From NCBI GenBank assembly GCA_900545545.1, contig UQZO01000023.1:1-28798 (forward strand): DNA of 28,798 nucleotides, in the 5' to 3' direction. The DNA is from an uncultured Subdoligranulum sp. (lineage in GTDB: Bacteria > Bacillota > Clostridia > Oscillospirales > Ruminococcaceae). The notes under the pieces are model-generated. The model saw only the letters and a program-made list of their open reading frames with translations, made no database searches and had not been told where the DNA came from. Made by a program: the position numbers and the translations under genes. Shown one piece after another: positions 22,169-28,798 of the stretch; position 1 is the first letter of the stretch; every line of letters begins with the position of its first letter.

Positions 22169-23496
22169 CAGTGGGTACCTCCTTTCGGCATAAAACGTTC
22201 CCGGATGCGGCGCAGGTCTGCCTCGGTTTCGTGGGGCAGGCCGTAGTACCAGGCCAGGGCCAGTTCGGGGCGCAGCAGGCCGTCGGCCACCAGCTCCCGC
22301 TGTTCGGCCCAGACGCGGCTGCGGTCATAGAGCACCCCGTCCCCCCAGTCGATGGTCAGCACGCCGGGGGCGGCGTCGGGTTCGGTCAGCCCGTAAAGGC
22401 TGCCCAGCGCTCCGCACAGCGCCAGGGCCTCCCGGGCGGCCGATTCCCACATTGCCTGCAAATCGCGGATGGTCAGGTCGTAATCCACCGCCGTGGCCGC
22501 GATCTCGGTGGCGGTGCGGGGCTGGGCCTCGGCCTCGGTCTCGCTGAGGATGCCCCGCCGCAGCCCCAGCAGGCTCTCGCAGCCCCGCAGCAGGTCCTGC
22601 TTGCGGGCCAGATAGCTCTGCTCCCGCAGCGCCGGGCTGTACACCGTGACCCCCACGTTGGCGGGGTCATCGGGCAGGCCCACAAAAAGGTCGTCCCGCA
22701 GGGCGCGGTTGCCCCGGGCATCGGGACGCAGCAGATCCTCCGAGGCAAACACCCGAGAGGCGCCGTTGGCGAACTCGGTGTTGAGCTGTTCCTCGCACCG
22801 TCCCAGGGCGTGGAGCAGCCCCACGGCGGGGGCATAGATGCTCACGGCATCGGTGGAGCCGTCCACACAGTTGGCTAGCGGGGTACGCAGCACCGCCAGC
22901 CCCACCCCCGGCACGCCGGGCAGAAAGAGCTGGGGCACCAGGTCGGCGCCGCATTCCAGCGTGGAGAGGGGCACGCACCGCCCCAGGGCCTGGCCGTTGA
23001 GTTCAAACAGCCGGGTCTCGATCATCAGGCCGTCGTCGCCCGCCGTGCGGCGTTCCAGCAGCGCGTAGCGGGTGCTGCCCCGGGTATGGCACTCCATGGT
23101 GCCCACGGCCAGCAAACGGCCATGGACATCCCGGGCCAGGGGGGCGTAGCAGTCCCGGCGAATGGGCACAAAATCCAGCGTTTCTCCGCACAGAACGGGT
23201 TTGAGCAGACATTCGCCGCCGATGAGCGCATACTGCAAAGCGGTTTTGCGCACGGCGTTGAGGGCGTCCAGGCTGCGGGGCAGCAGCCCTTGGGCGGCAC
23301 CGTCCAGCCGGGCGTCATACTCGGCAAAGACGGTGCGGCACAGTTTGGCAACGATGAGCGCGGCCAGCCGCGGAGCCGGGTCCTCGCCGGGGCGGGGCGC
23401 ACCGTAGTACAGGTCCAGCCATTCGCGCAGGGCCGCGCGCATTTTGGCCGATGTCACATCGCTTTTGCCAAACGCTTGTTCCAGATAGGTTTGCAA
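22168..23496 (-). CDS. Phage portal protein
   Basis: This 442-residue protein forms the dodecameric ring through which DNA passes and to which the tail attaches. The start is TTG at 23496, with AAAGGAG 7 bases upstream. It opens QTYLEQAFGKSDVTSAKMRA. Typical portal features are ALQYALIGGECLLKPVL, then DFVPIRRDCYAPLARD, and late in the protein LLGLRRGILSETEAEA with RTATEIAA, the helix pattern of A118/SPP1-type portals. It is the first structural gene of the cluster. In intact phages terminase genes come before it. Here a regulator gene and then a host gene occupy that place. Confidence 0.88.
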   Translation of the reverse strand: MQTYLEQAFGKSDVTSAKMRAALREWLDLYYGAPRPGEDPAPRLAALIVAKLCRTVFAEYDARLDGAAQGLLPRSLDALNAVRKTALQYALIGGECLLKPVLCGETLDFVPIRRDCYAPLARDVHGRLLAVGTMECHTRGSTRYALLERRTAGDDGLMIETRLFELNGQALGRCVPLSTLECGADLVPQLFLPGVPGVGLAVLRTPLANCVDGSTDAVSIYAPAVGLLHALGRCEEQLNTEFANGASRVFASEDLLRPDARGNRALRDDLFVGLPDDPANVGVTVYSPALREQSYLARKQDLLRGCESLLGLRRGILSETEAEAQPRTATEIAATAVDYDLTIRDLQAMWESAAREALALCGALGSLYGLTEPDAAPGVLTIDWGDGVLYDRSRVWAEQRELVADGLLRPELALAWYYGLPHETEADLRRIRERFMPKGGTH

Positions 23497-23574
23497 AAGA
23501 TTCTCCTTTCCCGCAAGGTGTTGGGTGATGGGCCGCCCCGCACGCCGCGCCGCGGACCACGGCAGGCGGGGCCG

Positions 23575-23586
23575 TCAGCAGTGCAT
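23575..23586 (-). other. Three-codon minigene with a strong ribosome site
   Basis: In the leader of the structural operon, AAAGGAGGA is followed at ideal distance by ATG CAC TGC TGA. This would encode only Met-His-Cys. It may be a remnant start of a lost gene, a translated leader, or chance. Confidence 0.35.
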
Positions 23587-23616
23587 GGTGCATTCCTCCT
23601 TTCCGGGCCGGGCCCA

Positions 23617-23659
23617 AAAGAAAAAACTCGCGGAAGGGCGCTGTGCCCTCTCACGAGTT
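23617..23659 (-). terminator. Terminator directly after the structural-operon promoter
   Basis: AACTCG (23659-23654) pairs with CGAGTT (23630-23625), with inner AGGGC/GCCCT pairing around a 5-base loop. On the minus strand TTTTTTCTTTT follows. It starts about 5 bases after the expected transcription start of the 23671-23699 promoter. It would also end the regulator gene's transcript. Confidence 0.75.
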
Positions 23660-23670
23660 TCAACGGTATC

Positions 23671-23699
23671 ATATTACTACCTTTAGTTGTGAAATGCAA
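23671..23699 (-). promoter_or_regulatory. Promoter of the phage structural operon
   Basis: On the minus strand, TTGCAT (23699-23694), 17 bases, and TAATAT (23676-23671) form the promoter. The spacer holds ACAACTAAAGG, nearly the same as a motif in the regulator promoter at 24238-24248. Confidence 0.6.
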
Positions 23700-23727
23700 T
23701 GAAATTTTGGGAAATGTTCGGGAAAAA

Positions 23728-24162
23728 TCAGGAAGCTTCGTCCTCCCCGGTGGCTTCCAGGTTCAAATCCAGCACACCGGCGCGGTGGATCTGGTAGACG
23801 CGGCGCAGCACCACGCCGATGGCATCGGCGATCTCGGCGTAGCTCTGGCCCAGGATGTAGCGGCGGCGCAGCACCTCCTGCACATCGGGGGAGGTAATGC
23901 CCGCGATGACCCGGGTGACGCGGAACCTGCATTCCACGCAATCTTCGATCTGCTTTTCCAGTTTTTTCTGCGTTTCTTCGATATGTTCCACCGCCCGGGG
24001 CAGCCGGTCCACATCGGGGCCCGCCCCCGGTGTGCCGCCCAGGCAGGCGGTCACCCGCTCGGCAGCGCTGCGCAGCATCTCCAGCTCCCCTTCCAGCAGC
24101 CGTTCCCGGCTGACGGCCGCGCGGTACTGGCGCAGCCATTCCACTTTTTCCTTGTAGGTCAT
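23728..24162 (-). CDS. Phage-type regulator, sigma-70 region 4-like HTH (DUF1492/RinA-like)
   Basis: This 144-residue protein starts at ATG 24162, with AAGGAGGAA about 6 bases upstream. Residues 1-85 are helical and coiled-coil-like (YKEKVEWLRQYRAAVSRERL, then AVEHIEETQKKLEKQIED). The C-terminal part has a sigma region 4-type helix-turn-helix: VQEVLRRRYILGQSYAEIAD, then AIGVVLRRVYQIHRAG. Proteins of this type control late gene expression in Firmicute phages. It is the first gene of the cluster, and its promoter shares a motif with the structural-operon promoter. It is the best candidate for the regulator acting there. Confidence 0.82.
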   Translation of the reverse strand: MTYKEKVEWLRQYRAAVSRERLLEGELEMLRSAAERVTACLGGTPGAGPDVDRLPRAVEHIEETQKKLEKQIEDCVECRFRVTRVIAGITSPDVQEVLRRRYILGQSYAEIADAIGVVLRRVYQIHRAGVLDLNLEATGEDEAS

Positions 24163-24189
24163 GGCGTTCCTCCTTGTGCAAAATCCGTC

Positions 24190-24248
24190 TTGGTTGTATC
24201 ACGGCTTTGTTGGTTGTATTTCATCTTAGTTCAACAACCGTTAGTTGT
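24190..24248. promoter_or_regulatory. Array of GTTGT repeats at the regulator promoter
   Basis: TTGGTTGT occurs at 24190-24197 and, exactly 20 bp on, at 24210-24217. TTAGTTCA is at 24226-24233 and TTAGTTGT at 24241-24248. An inverted pair ACAAC-N5-GTTGT spans 24234-24248. The spacing near two helical turns suggests cooperative protein binding. Confidence 0.6.
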
Positions 24249-24251
24249 CAA
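24223..24251 (-). promoter_or_regulatory. Promoter of the phage-type regulator gene
   Basis: On the minus strand, TTGACA (24251-24246), 17 bases, and TAAGAT (24228-24223) form the promoter. The -35 merges with ACAACTAACGG, the motif shared with the structural-operon promoter. Confidence 0.6.
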
Positions 24252-24294
24252 TACTATTTTTGCACAAAGTGTTTTTTTGTGTCCTTGCCATACC

Positions 24295-24321
24295 AAAAAA
24301 GGGACTGCCAGCGGCAGTCCC
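24295..24321 (-). terminator. Terminator of the cardiolipin synthase gene
   Basis: GGGACTGCC pairs with GGCAGTCCC around a 3-base loop. Six T follow on the minus strand (rc of 24295-24300). Confidence 0.88.
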
Positions 24322-24358
24322 AAAACGGAAGAAATATTCTTATGTAAAGGCGGCAGTT

Positions 24359-25921
24359 TCAGCACAGCGGTGCCAGCAACCGCAAAATGGAACTGTGCAG
24401 CGTGCCCAGAAATCCCGTGCGGCAGTCCTCCATCTGTACCAGTTCGCTCTCCCCCTCGATGGCGGCGAAATCGGCGCGGATATCCTCCAGCACCTGGCCG
24501 CCGTAAAGCAGGGCGCTGCACTCAAAGTGCAGGTAAAGGCTGCGGTAGTCCAGGTTGACGGTGCCCACCGCCGCCACCCGGTCATCGCACAGCCAGGTTT
24601 TGGCGTGCAGAAAGCCCGGCACATAGCGGTAGATCTTGACCCCCGCCCGCAGCAGCGAGGGGAAATAACTCTTGGTCAACAGATAGATGGTGGGTTTGTC
24701 GGGGATGCCGGGGGTGTAGATGCGCACATCCACGCCGCGCTTGGCGGCCAGCCGCAGGGCGCTGAGCAGGTCATTGTCCAGGATCAGGTAGGGCGTGCAG
24801 ATGTACAGCCGGTGCTGGGCCTGGTTGATGAGTTCCAGGTAGACGTTTTTCGCCACGCTTTCCCGGTCCACGGGGCTGTCGCCAAAGGGCTGCACCAGGC
24901 AGTCGGTGGCCACCGGCGGCACCTCTGGCAGGGCGGCGGCCAGGTCGATCTCCTCCTTGGGGTAGTGGGCTTTCCAGAACGCCAGGAAGATGTTGGCGAA
25001 GCTGCGGGCGGCGGGGCCTTCCAGCCGGACGCCGCTGTCCTTCCAGTAGCCGAAGCGCACCAGCTTGTTGATGTACTCGTCGGCCAGGTTGACGCCGCCG
25101 GTGAAGGCGATGCGCCCGTCGATGATCATGATCTTGCGGTGGTCGCGGTTGTTCATGACCAGGTTGAGCAGCGGCACGAACCGGTTGAAGGAGAAGGCCC
25201 GGATGCCCTCGGCCCGCAGAATCTCGTCATAGTTGCGGGGCAGCAGGCTCAGGCAGCCCGCGTCGTCGTAGATGACCCGCACATCCAGGCCGGCGGCGGC
25301 CTTCTGGCACAGGATCTCGTGGATCTGGCCCCACATTTCCCCCATGCCGATGATGAAACTTTCCACATAGATGCTGTGCTCGGCGCTTTGCAGGGCGGGC
25401 AGCATATCGGCAAACATCGTCTCGCCGTTGGGGTAGTACTTGGCGGCGGTGCCGTCAAATACCGGGGCGGGGGCAAAATCCCGCACATAACGGGCGGTCT
25501 CGGCGGCGCGGGGGTCCTGCTGCTCCAGCTTTTCCTGGGCGGCGGGGTCGGCGGTGCGCAGGGGGGCAAACTGGGCCTCGGCCCGCTCCACGCGGCGGCG
25601 CAGCCGGATGGCGGGGCGCTTGTCGCCCCAGAGCAGGTAGAGCAGGCCGCCCTGCACCGGCATAATGGTGAAGAGAATCAGCCAGCTGATCTTGAATTCC
25701 GGCACAGTGGAATCCTGCCGGATGAGAGCCAGGCACATCAGGACGCTGAGGGCCAGCCCCACGCCGTTGATCCAGGCCGCATATTCGCTGAGGCGGAAAA
25801 ACAAAATGCACAGCCAGACGATCTGTACCAGCAGCAACACGCCGGTAACCACCAGCCGGCTGAACACCAGCGAGAGGAGTTTGCGCACCACATGGCGCCA
25901 TGTAAGTTTGTGCCTGGACAT
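24359..25921 (-). CDS. cls: Cardiolipin synthase (phospholipase D family)
   Basis: This membrane enzyme joins two phosphatidylglycerol molecules to form cardiolipin and glycerol. The start ATG at 25921 follows GAGG by 6 bases, giving 520 residues, typical for Firmicute Cls. An upstream extension to 26038 would run through a terminator hairpin and is rejected. Two N-terminal membrane segments are at about 22-42 and 50-67, with a third hydrophobic stretch near 79-98 that ends MPVQGGLLYLLWG. Both HKD motifs are intact: His261-Lys263-Asp268 in HRKIMIIDG, and His439-Lys441-Asp446 in HAKTWLCDD. VESFIIGMGEMWGQIHEIL also fits. It is a host gene that borders the phage-derived cluster. Confidence 0.92.
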   Translation of the reverse strand: MSRHKLTWRHVVRKLLSLVFSRLVVTGVLLLVQIVWLCILFFRLSEYAAWINGVGLALSVLMCLALIRQDSTVPEFKISWLILFTIMPVQGGLLYLLWGDKRPAIRLRRRVERAEAQFAPLRTADPAAQEKLEQQDPRAAETARYVRDFAPAPVFDGTAAKYYPNGETMFADMLPALQSAEHSIYVESFIIGMGEMWGQIHEILCQKAAAGLDVRVIYDDAGCLSLLPRNYDEILRAEGIRAFSFNRFVPLLNLVMNNRDHRKIMIIDGRIAFTGGVNLADEYINKLVRFGYWKDSGVRLEGPAARSFANIFLAFWKAHYPKEEIDLAAALPEVPPVATDCLVQPFGDSPVDRESVAKNVYLELINQAQHRLYICTPYLILDNDLLSALRLAAKRGVDVRIYTPGIPDKPTIYLLTKSYFPSLLRAGVKIYRYVPGFLHAKTWLCDDRVAAVGTVNLDYRSLYLHFECSALLYGGQVLEDIRADFAAIEGESELVQMEDCRTGFLGTLHSSILRLLAPLC

Positions 25922-25940
25922 AGAAAACCTCGATACTGTG

Positions 25941-25984
25941 TGAAAATGAAAACGCACCCCGCCCGCGGAACCGCGGGCGGGGTG
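25941..25984 (-). terminator. Terminator after the 51-residue gene
   Basis: A 14-bp GC-rich stem (25955-25968 with 25971-25984) is followed on the minus strand by CGTTTTCATTTTC. It separates the small gene from cls, though some read-through into cls is likely because no cls promoter is seen after it. Confidence 0.75.
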
Positions 25985-26003
25985 TGGATTGTCGGTTGCA
26001 GCG

Positions 26004-26159
26004 TTACGCGCGGCGGTCGATGGCCGCCATGCAGTCATCCATGGTCAGAAAGGTGACAGCGCAGTCCGAGCCGATGAACCAGCGCTCCTCCCCGTTGCAC
26101 ACGATTTTGCGGATCAGCTTGCCGTGGTACTCTGTCTGGATGTAGATTCCGTTGGGCAT
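26004..26159 (-). CDS. Small hypothetical protein (51 residues)
   Basis: The ATG at 26159 lies 9 bases after GGAGGG, and the frame ends in TAA at 26004. The product begins MPNGIYIQTEYHGKLIRKIV and ends DDCMAAIDRRA. It reads like a small alpha-beta protein: two strands, an RWFIGSD turn, and a C-terminal helix. It has three Cys (in KIVCNG, GSDCAV and DDCMA). No membrane segment or known family is recognised. A terminator follows and a promoter precedes it, so it is probably a separate transcription unit. Confidence 0.65.
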   Translation of the reverse strand: MPNGIYIQTEYHGKLIRKIVCNGEERWFIGSDCAVTFLTMDDCMAAIDRRA

Positions 26160-26243
26160 CTATTCATTCCCTCCCCCAAAATATAGTGCATCAGCCGGAA
26201 GGCCGCCCTATATAAGGGTTTGCCGCGACATGCTTACCTATAA

Positions 26244-26272
26244 AGTATGCCACAGATTTCCCCGGTGTGCAA
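26244..26272 (-). promoter_or_regulatory. Possible promoter of the 51-residue gene
   Basis: On the minus strand, TTGCAC (26272-26267) is followed after 17 bases by CATACT (26249-26244). It lies 85 bases before the start. Confidence 0.4.
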
Positions 26273-26409
26273 GTACCCAATTCGCCGTTCTTTGGGCGCA
26301 CAGTTCCCCATTTTTTGGCACAACGCACAAAAGCCGCGTGGCAAGGGGACTTTTTTCGCCCCAAACCGCGGGAAAGGGGACGAAAACCGTCCGAATTTGT
26401 AAAAAAATC

Positions 26410-26437
26410 TTGCCAGCCGCGTCGGTTTGTGTATAAT
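26410..26437 (+). promoter_or_regulatory. Promoter of the transketolase operon
   Basis: TTGCCA (26410-26415), 16 bases, and TATAAT (26432-26437), with an extended TGTG just before the -10. It lies 70 bases before the first gene. Confidence 0.7.
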
Positions 26438-26507
26438 ATAAGGTAGTGTATTATGTGGCGGTGGTGTAGCCGTCTGACTTTTTGATACGGACCGGAGGAA
26501 CTTGACT

Positions 26508-27377
26508 ATGACAAAACTGGAAACGCTGCAGTTAAAGCTGACTGCGACCCGTGTGCGGATGGGCGTCATTGAAGCGACCCACGGCGCCGGATGCGGTCAC
26601 CCGGGCGGCAGCCTGTCTTCTGCGGATGTCCTGACATATCTGTACTTCCGTGAGATGCGCATCGACCCCGAGCAGCCGCAGGACCCCAATCGTGACCGCT
26701 TCGTGCTCAGCAAGGGCCACTGCGCGCCCGCGCTGTACGCCACTCTGGCCGAGCGCGGCTTCTTCCCGGTGGCAGACCTGCCCACGCTGCGCCACTCGGA
26801 CAGCTACCTGCAGGGTCACCCCAACATGAACACCGTGCCCGGTGTGGATATGAGCACCGGCAGCCTGGGCCAGGGCGTTTCCGCTGCGGCGGGCATGGCG
26901 CTGGCCGCCAAGCAGATGGGCAGCGACATCAACGTCTACACCCTGCTGGGCGACGGCGAGATCGACGAAGGCCAGTGCTGGGAAGCCTTCATGTTCGCCA
27001 ACCACTACAAGCTGGATAACCTGTGCATCATGATCGACGTCAACGGCCTGCAGATCGACGGTACCACCCGCCAGGTCATGAACTCCGAGCCGCTGGACCG
27101 CAAGATGGATGCCTTCGGGTTCAACACCATCGTCTGCAACGGCAACTCCTTTGCCGAGCTGGAGCAGGCCTTCAAGATGTTCGACCTTTCCCACGGCAGC
27201 GGCAAGCCCACCTGCTTCCTGCTGCGCACCATCAAGGGTCAGGGCGTAAGTTACATGCAGAACGCTGTGGAATGGCACGGCAAGGCTCCCAACGACGAGG
27301 AATACGAAAAAGCGATGGAGGAGCTGCGCGCAGCCCACGAATCGCTGGAAAAGGAGATCGAGCTCAACAATGGCTGA
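26508..27377 (+). CDS. Transketolase, N-terminal (TPP-binding) subunit
   Basis: This is one half of a split transketolase, a thiamine-diphosphate enzyme that moves two-carbon units between sugar phosphates in the pentose phosphate pathway. The start ATG at 26508 has GGAGG 9 bases upstream. A TTG at 26502 is too close. The 289 residues include GHPGGSLSSADVL, then RFVLSKGHCAPALYA, GSLGQGVSAAAGMAL, and the TPP/metal motif GDGEIDEGQCWEA ending in IDVNGLQIDG. The next gene overlaps by 8 bp and encodes the other half, so the subunits are made in equal amounts. Confidence 0.93.
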   Translation: MTKLETLQLKLTATRVRMGVIEATHGAGCGHPGGSLSSADVLTYLYFREMRIDPEQPQDPNRDRFVLSKGHCAPALYATLAERGFFPVADLPTLRHSDSYLQGHPNMNTVPGVDMSTGSLGQGVSAAAGMALAAKQMGSDINVYTLLGDGEIDEGQCWEAFMFANHYKLDNLCIMIDVNGLQIDGTTRQVMNSEPLDRKMDAFGFNTIVCNGNSFAELEQAFKMFDLSHGSGKPTCFLLRTIKGQGVSYMQNAVEWHGKAPNDEEYEKAMEELRAAHESLEKEIELNNG

Positions 27378-28335
27378 GATGAAAAAAATTGCTACCCGCG
27401 TGAGCTACGGCAACACGCTGGTGGAACTGGCCCGTCAGGGCGCCGACAATCTGGTCGTATTTGATGCCGACCTCGCTGCCGCTACCAAGACGGAAATTTT
27501 CCGCAACGAATACCCCGACCGCCACTTTGACTGCGGCATTGCCGAGCAGAACATGATCGGCGTCGCCGCCGGCATGAGCACCATGGGCTATGTGCCTTTT
27601 GTGTCCAGCTTTGCGATGTTCGCCGCCGGACGTGCCTTTGAGCAGATCCGCAACACGGTGGGCTACCCCCACCTGAACGTGAAGATCGCCGCCACCCACG
27701 CCGGTCTGTCGGTGGGTGAGGACGGTGCTTCCCACCAGTGCTGCGAGGATATCGCCCTCATGCGTACCATCCCCGGCATGGTGATCCTGAGCCCCGCTGA
27801 TGACGTGGAGGCCCGCGCCGCCGTCATCGCTGCCTACAACTACAACGGCCCCGTCTATCTGCGCTTCTCCCGCCTGGCCTCGCCGGTCTTCCATGACCCC
27901 GAGACCTACGAGTTCCAGATCGGCAAGGGCGAAAAGCTCACCGACGGCTACGACATCGCCGTCATCGCCACCGGCCTGATGACCAGCGAAGCGCTGCGCG
28001 CCGCTGTGCTGGCCAAGCGCCAGGGCATCAGCGTCCGCGTCATCAACATGCCCACCATCAAGCCGCTGGACGAGGACATCATCCTCACCGCCGCGCGGGA
28101 ATGCCGCCGCATCCTCACCGTGGAGGAGCACAACGTCATCGGCGGCCTGGGCGAAGCGGTCTGCGGTGTGCTGAGCGAAAAGCTGCCCTGCTATGTCCGC
28201 CGCATGGGCGTGCAGGACCAGTTCGGTCACTCCGGCCCCGCCAACGAGGTGCTGCGTGACTACGGCCTCTCCGCCGAAGCCATCGCCGCCGCCGTGCGCG
28301 AGATCGTCCGTCCCGAACACGACGACAACCAGTAA
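27370..28335 (+). CDS. Transketolase, C-terminal (pyrimidine-binding) subunit
   Basis: This 321-residue partner of the upstream subunit carries the TPP pyrimidine-binding and C-terminal domains. Visible marks are LVVFDADLAAATKTEIF, FDCGIAEQNMIGVAAG with the conserved catalytic Glu, FVSSFAMFAAGRAFEQIRN, then HAGLSVGEDGASHQCCEDIA and ILSPADDVEARAAV. The C-terminal domain includes VINMPTIKPLDEDII and EEHNVIGGLGEAV. The start ATG at 27370 overlaps the end of the first gene (ATGGCTGA), with AAGGAGA 12 bases upstream. Confidence 0.93.
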   Translation: MAEMKKIATRVSYGNTLVELARQGADNLVVFDADLAAATKTEIFRNEYPDRHFDCGIAEQNMIGVAAGMSTMGYVPFVSSFAMFAAGRAFEQIRNTVGYPHLNVKIAATHAGLSVGEDGASHQCCEDIALMRTIPGMVILSPADDVEARAAVIAAYNYNGPVYLRFSRLASPVFHDPETYEFQIGKGEKLTDGYDIAVIATGLMTSEALRAAVLAKRQGISVRVINMPTIKPLDEDIILTAARECRRILTVEEHNVIGGLGEAVCGVLSEKLPCYVRRMGVQDQFGHSGPANEVLRDYGLSAEAIAAAVREIVRPEHDDNQ

Positions 28336-28346
28336 AAAACAAGCAT

Positions 28347-28384
28347 CCGCCCCGGGCGCCGTACAGCGCCCGGGGCGGTTTTTC
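28347..28384 (+). terminator. Terminator of the transketolase operon
   Basis: A 13-bp GC-rich stem (28347-28359 with 28366-28378) is followed by TTTTT. On the minus strand T-rich sequence also follows after a gap, so it may serve the convergent flavodoxin gene too. Confidence 0.85.
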
Positions 28385-28444
28385 TGTTTTATCCTGCCTT
28401 CCCCCGCAGTTTTCCACCGGGGAGACATTTTTTGTGGATAACTT

Positions 28445-28798
28445 TTACCCGGCCACCGCCGCGCCCAGGGCCTGGCAGGCAGCCAGGGCGTCTCCGTCGG
28501 GGGTACCGTTGCAGGTCACGCTGTCGGCGGCCAGCAGGGCGCCGCTGCTGCGGCAGGTTTCCTCCCATTCCTGCATCCACTCGCCGTTGCCCCAGCCGTA
28601 GGAGCCGAACAGCCCCACCCGCTTGCCGCCCAGTTTGCCCGCGCAGGCGGCAAACATGGGTTCAAACTCGTTTTCCTCCAGCTGCTCGCAGCCCATGGCC
28701 GGGCAGCCGAAGGCCACCCCGTCCAGGGTTTCCAGCTGCGCCGCGTCAAAGTCGGCGGCGGTCACCAGCTGCACGTCGGCTCCCGCCGCCCGTGCCCC
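28445..28798 (-). CDS. Flavodoxin-like protein, C-terminal part (cut by window edge)
   Basis: This is the last 117 residues of a flavodoxin whose N-terminus lies beyond the right edge. FMN-site features are visible: FGCPAMGCEQLEENEFEPMF, then VGLFGSYGWGNGEWMQEW, where the GSYGWG-G loop stacks on the flavin. The region then runs SVTCNGTPDGDALAACQALG. The phosphate loop is missing because of the edge. The start codon is not in the window, since the frame is open to 28798 (it reads GARAAGADVQLV). Confidence 0.88.
   Translation of the reverse strand, partial: GARAAGADVQLVTAADFDAAQLETLDGVAFGCPAMGCEQLEENEFEPMFAACAGKLGGKRVGLFGSYGWGNGEWMQEWEETCRSSGALLAADSVTCNGTPDGDALAACQALGAAVAG

Larger units (their letters stand above)
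26160..26507. other. Divergent intergenic region before the transketolase genes
   Basis: It holds the two promoters listed here and a near-palindrome CCCTATATAAGGG (26207-26219). A stretch with repeated GGGGAC blocks (26345-26382) is also present. No further gene or known RNA is recognised. Confidence 0.5.

Noticed and set aside
23315..23593. Minus-strand frame starting MHHALLTAPP in the portal leader
   Set aside because: Its ATG is too close to the ribosome site and most of it overlaps the portal gene in another frame.
1..28798. CRISPR array, insertion sequence or rRNA
   Set aside because: No regularly spaced repeats, transposase frames, terminal inverted repeats around a gene, or rRNA-like sequence were seen.

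Overview
The window looks like a chromosomal segment of a GC-rich, low-oxygen Firmicute of the class Clostridia. The Oscillospiraceae/Ruminococcaceae group (Faecalibacterium, Gemmiger, Subdoligranulum) is the best guess. That is an inference from the GC-rich codon use, the sigma-A type promoters with strong GGAGG ribosome sites, a class B sortase, a split transketolase, a BTAD-type regulator and Firmicute-type phage proteins. No marker gene fixes the genus.

Layout, left to right. (1) 1-1607, minus strand: a small surface operon of lipoprotein, class B sortase and an exported protein cut by the window edge. It faces a divergent XRE regulator (1784-2140). The intergenic region holds three perfect inverted repeats, two of which overlap the divergent promoters. 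(2) 2209-4573: divergent dinB (DNA polymerase IV) and argF (ornithine carbamoyltransferase). (3) 4745-10655, minus strand: a complete oligopeptide ABC transporter operon, oppB-oppC-oppD-oppF-oppA. It starts at a consensus sigma-A promoter, has a terminator-like hairpin in its leader, and has a second promoter before oppA. (4) 11118-11194: tRNA-Arg(ACG). (5) 11310-12527: a BTAD/SARP-like regulator. (6) 12726-24162, minus strand: a compact phage-derived cluster. In order of transcription it holds a sigma-region-4-like regulator, portal, a short scaffold-like protein, an N4-gp56-type major capsid protein, three connector/closure proteins, major tail protein, tail chaperone, Gp15, tape measure, distal tail protein, a large tail-tip protein, a small protein, M23 endolysin and holin. 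(7) 24359-26159: cardiolipin synthase-like phospholipase D enzyme and a 51-residue small protein. (8) 26508-28335, plus strand: two-subunit transketolase. (9) 28445-28798: a flavodoxin-like gene cut by the right edge.

The most interesting part is the phage-derived cluster. It carries a near-complete set of non-contractile particle genes plus lysis genes. No terminase, integrase, replication gene, prohead protease or contractile sheath is seen, and it sits tightly between host genes. The regulator promoter and the structural-operon promoter share an ACAACTAANGG motif, and further GTTGT repeats lie downstream of the regulator promoter. The structural-operon promoter is followed at once by a terminator hairpin, an arrangement like antitermination-controlled late phage operons. 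The cluster could be a domesticated particle (gene-transfer-agent-like or bacteriocin-like), a defective prophage, or a satellite relying on packaging genes elsewhere. The sequence alone does not decide between these.
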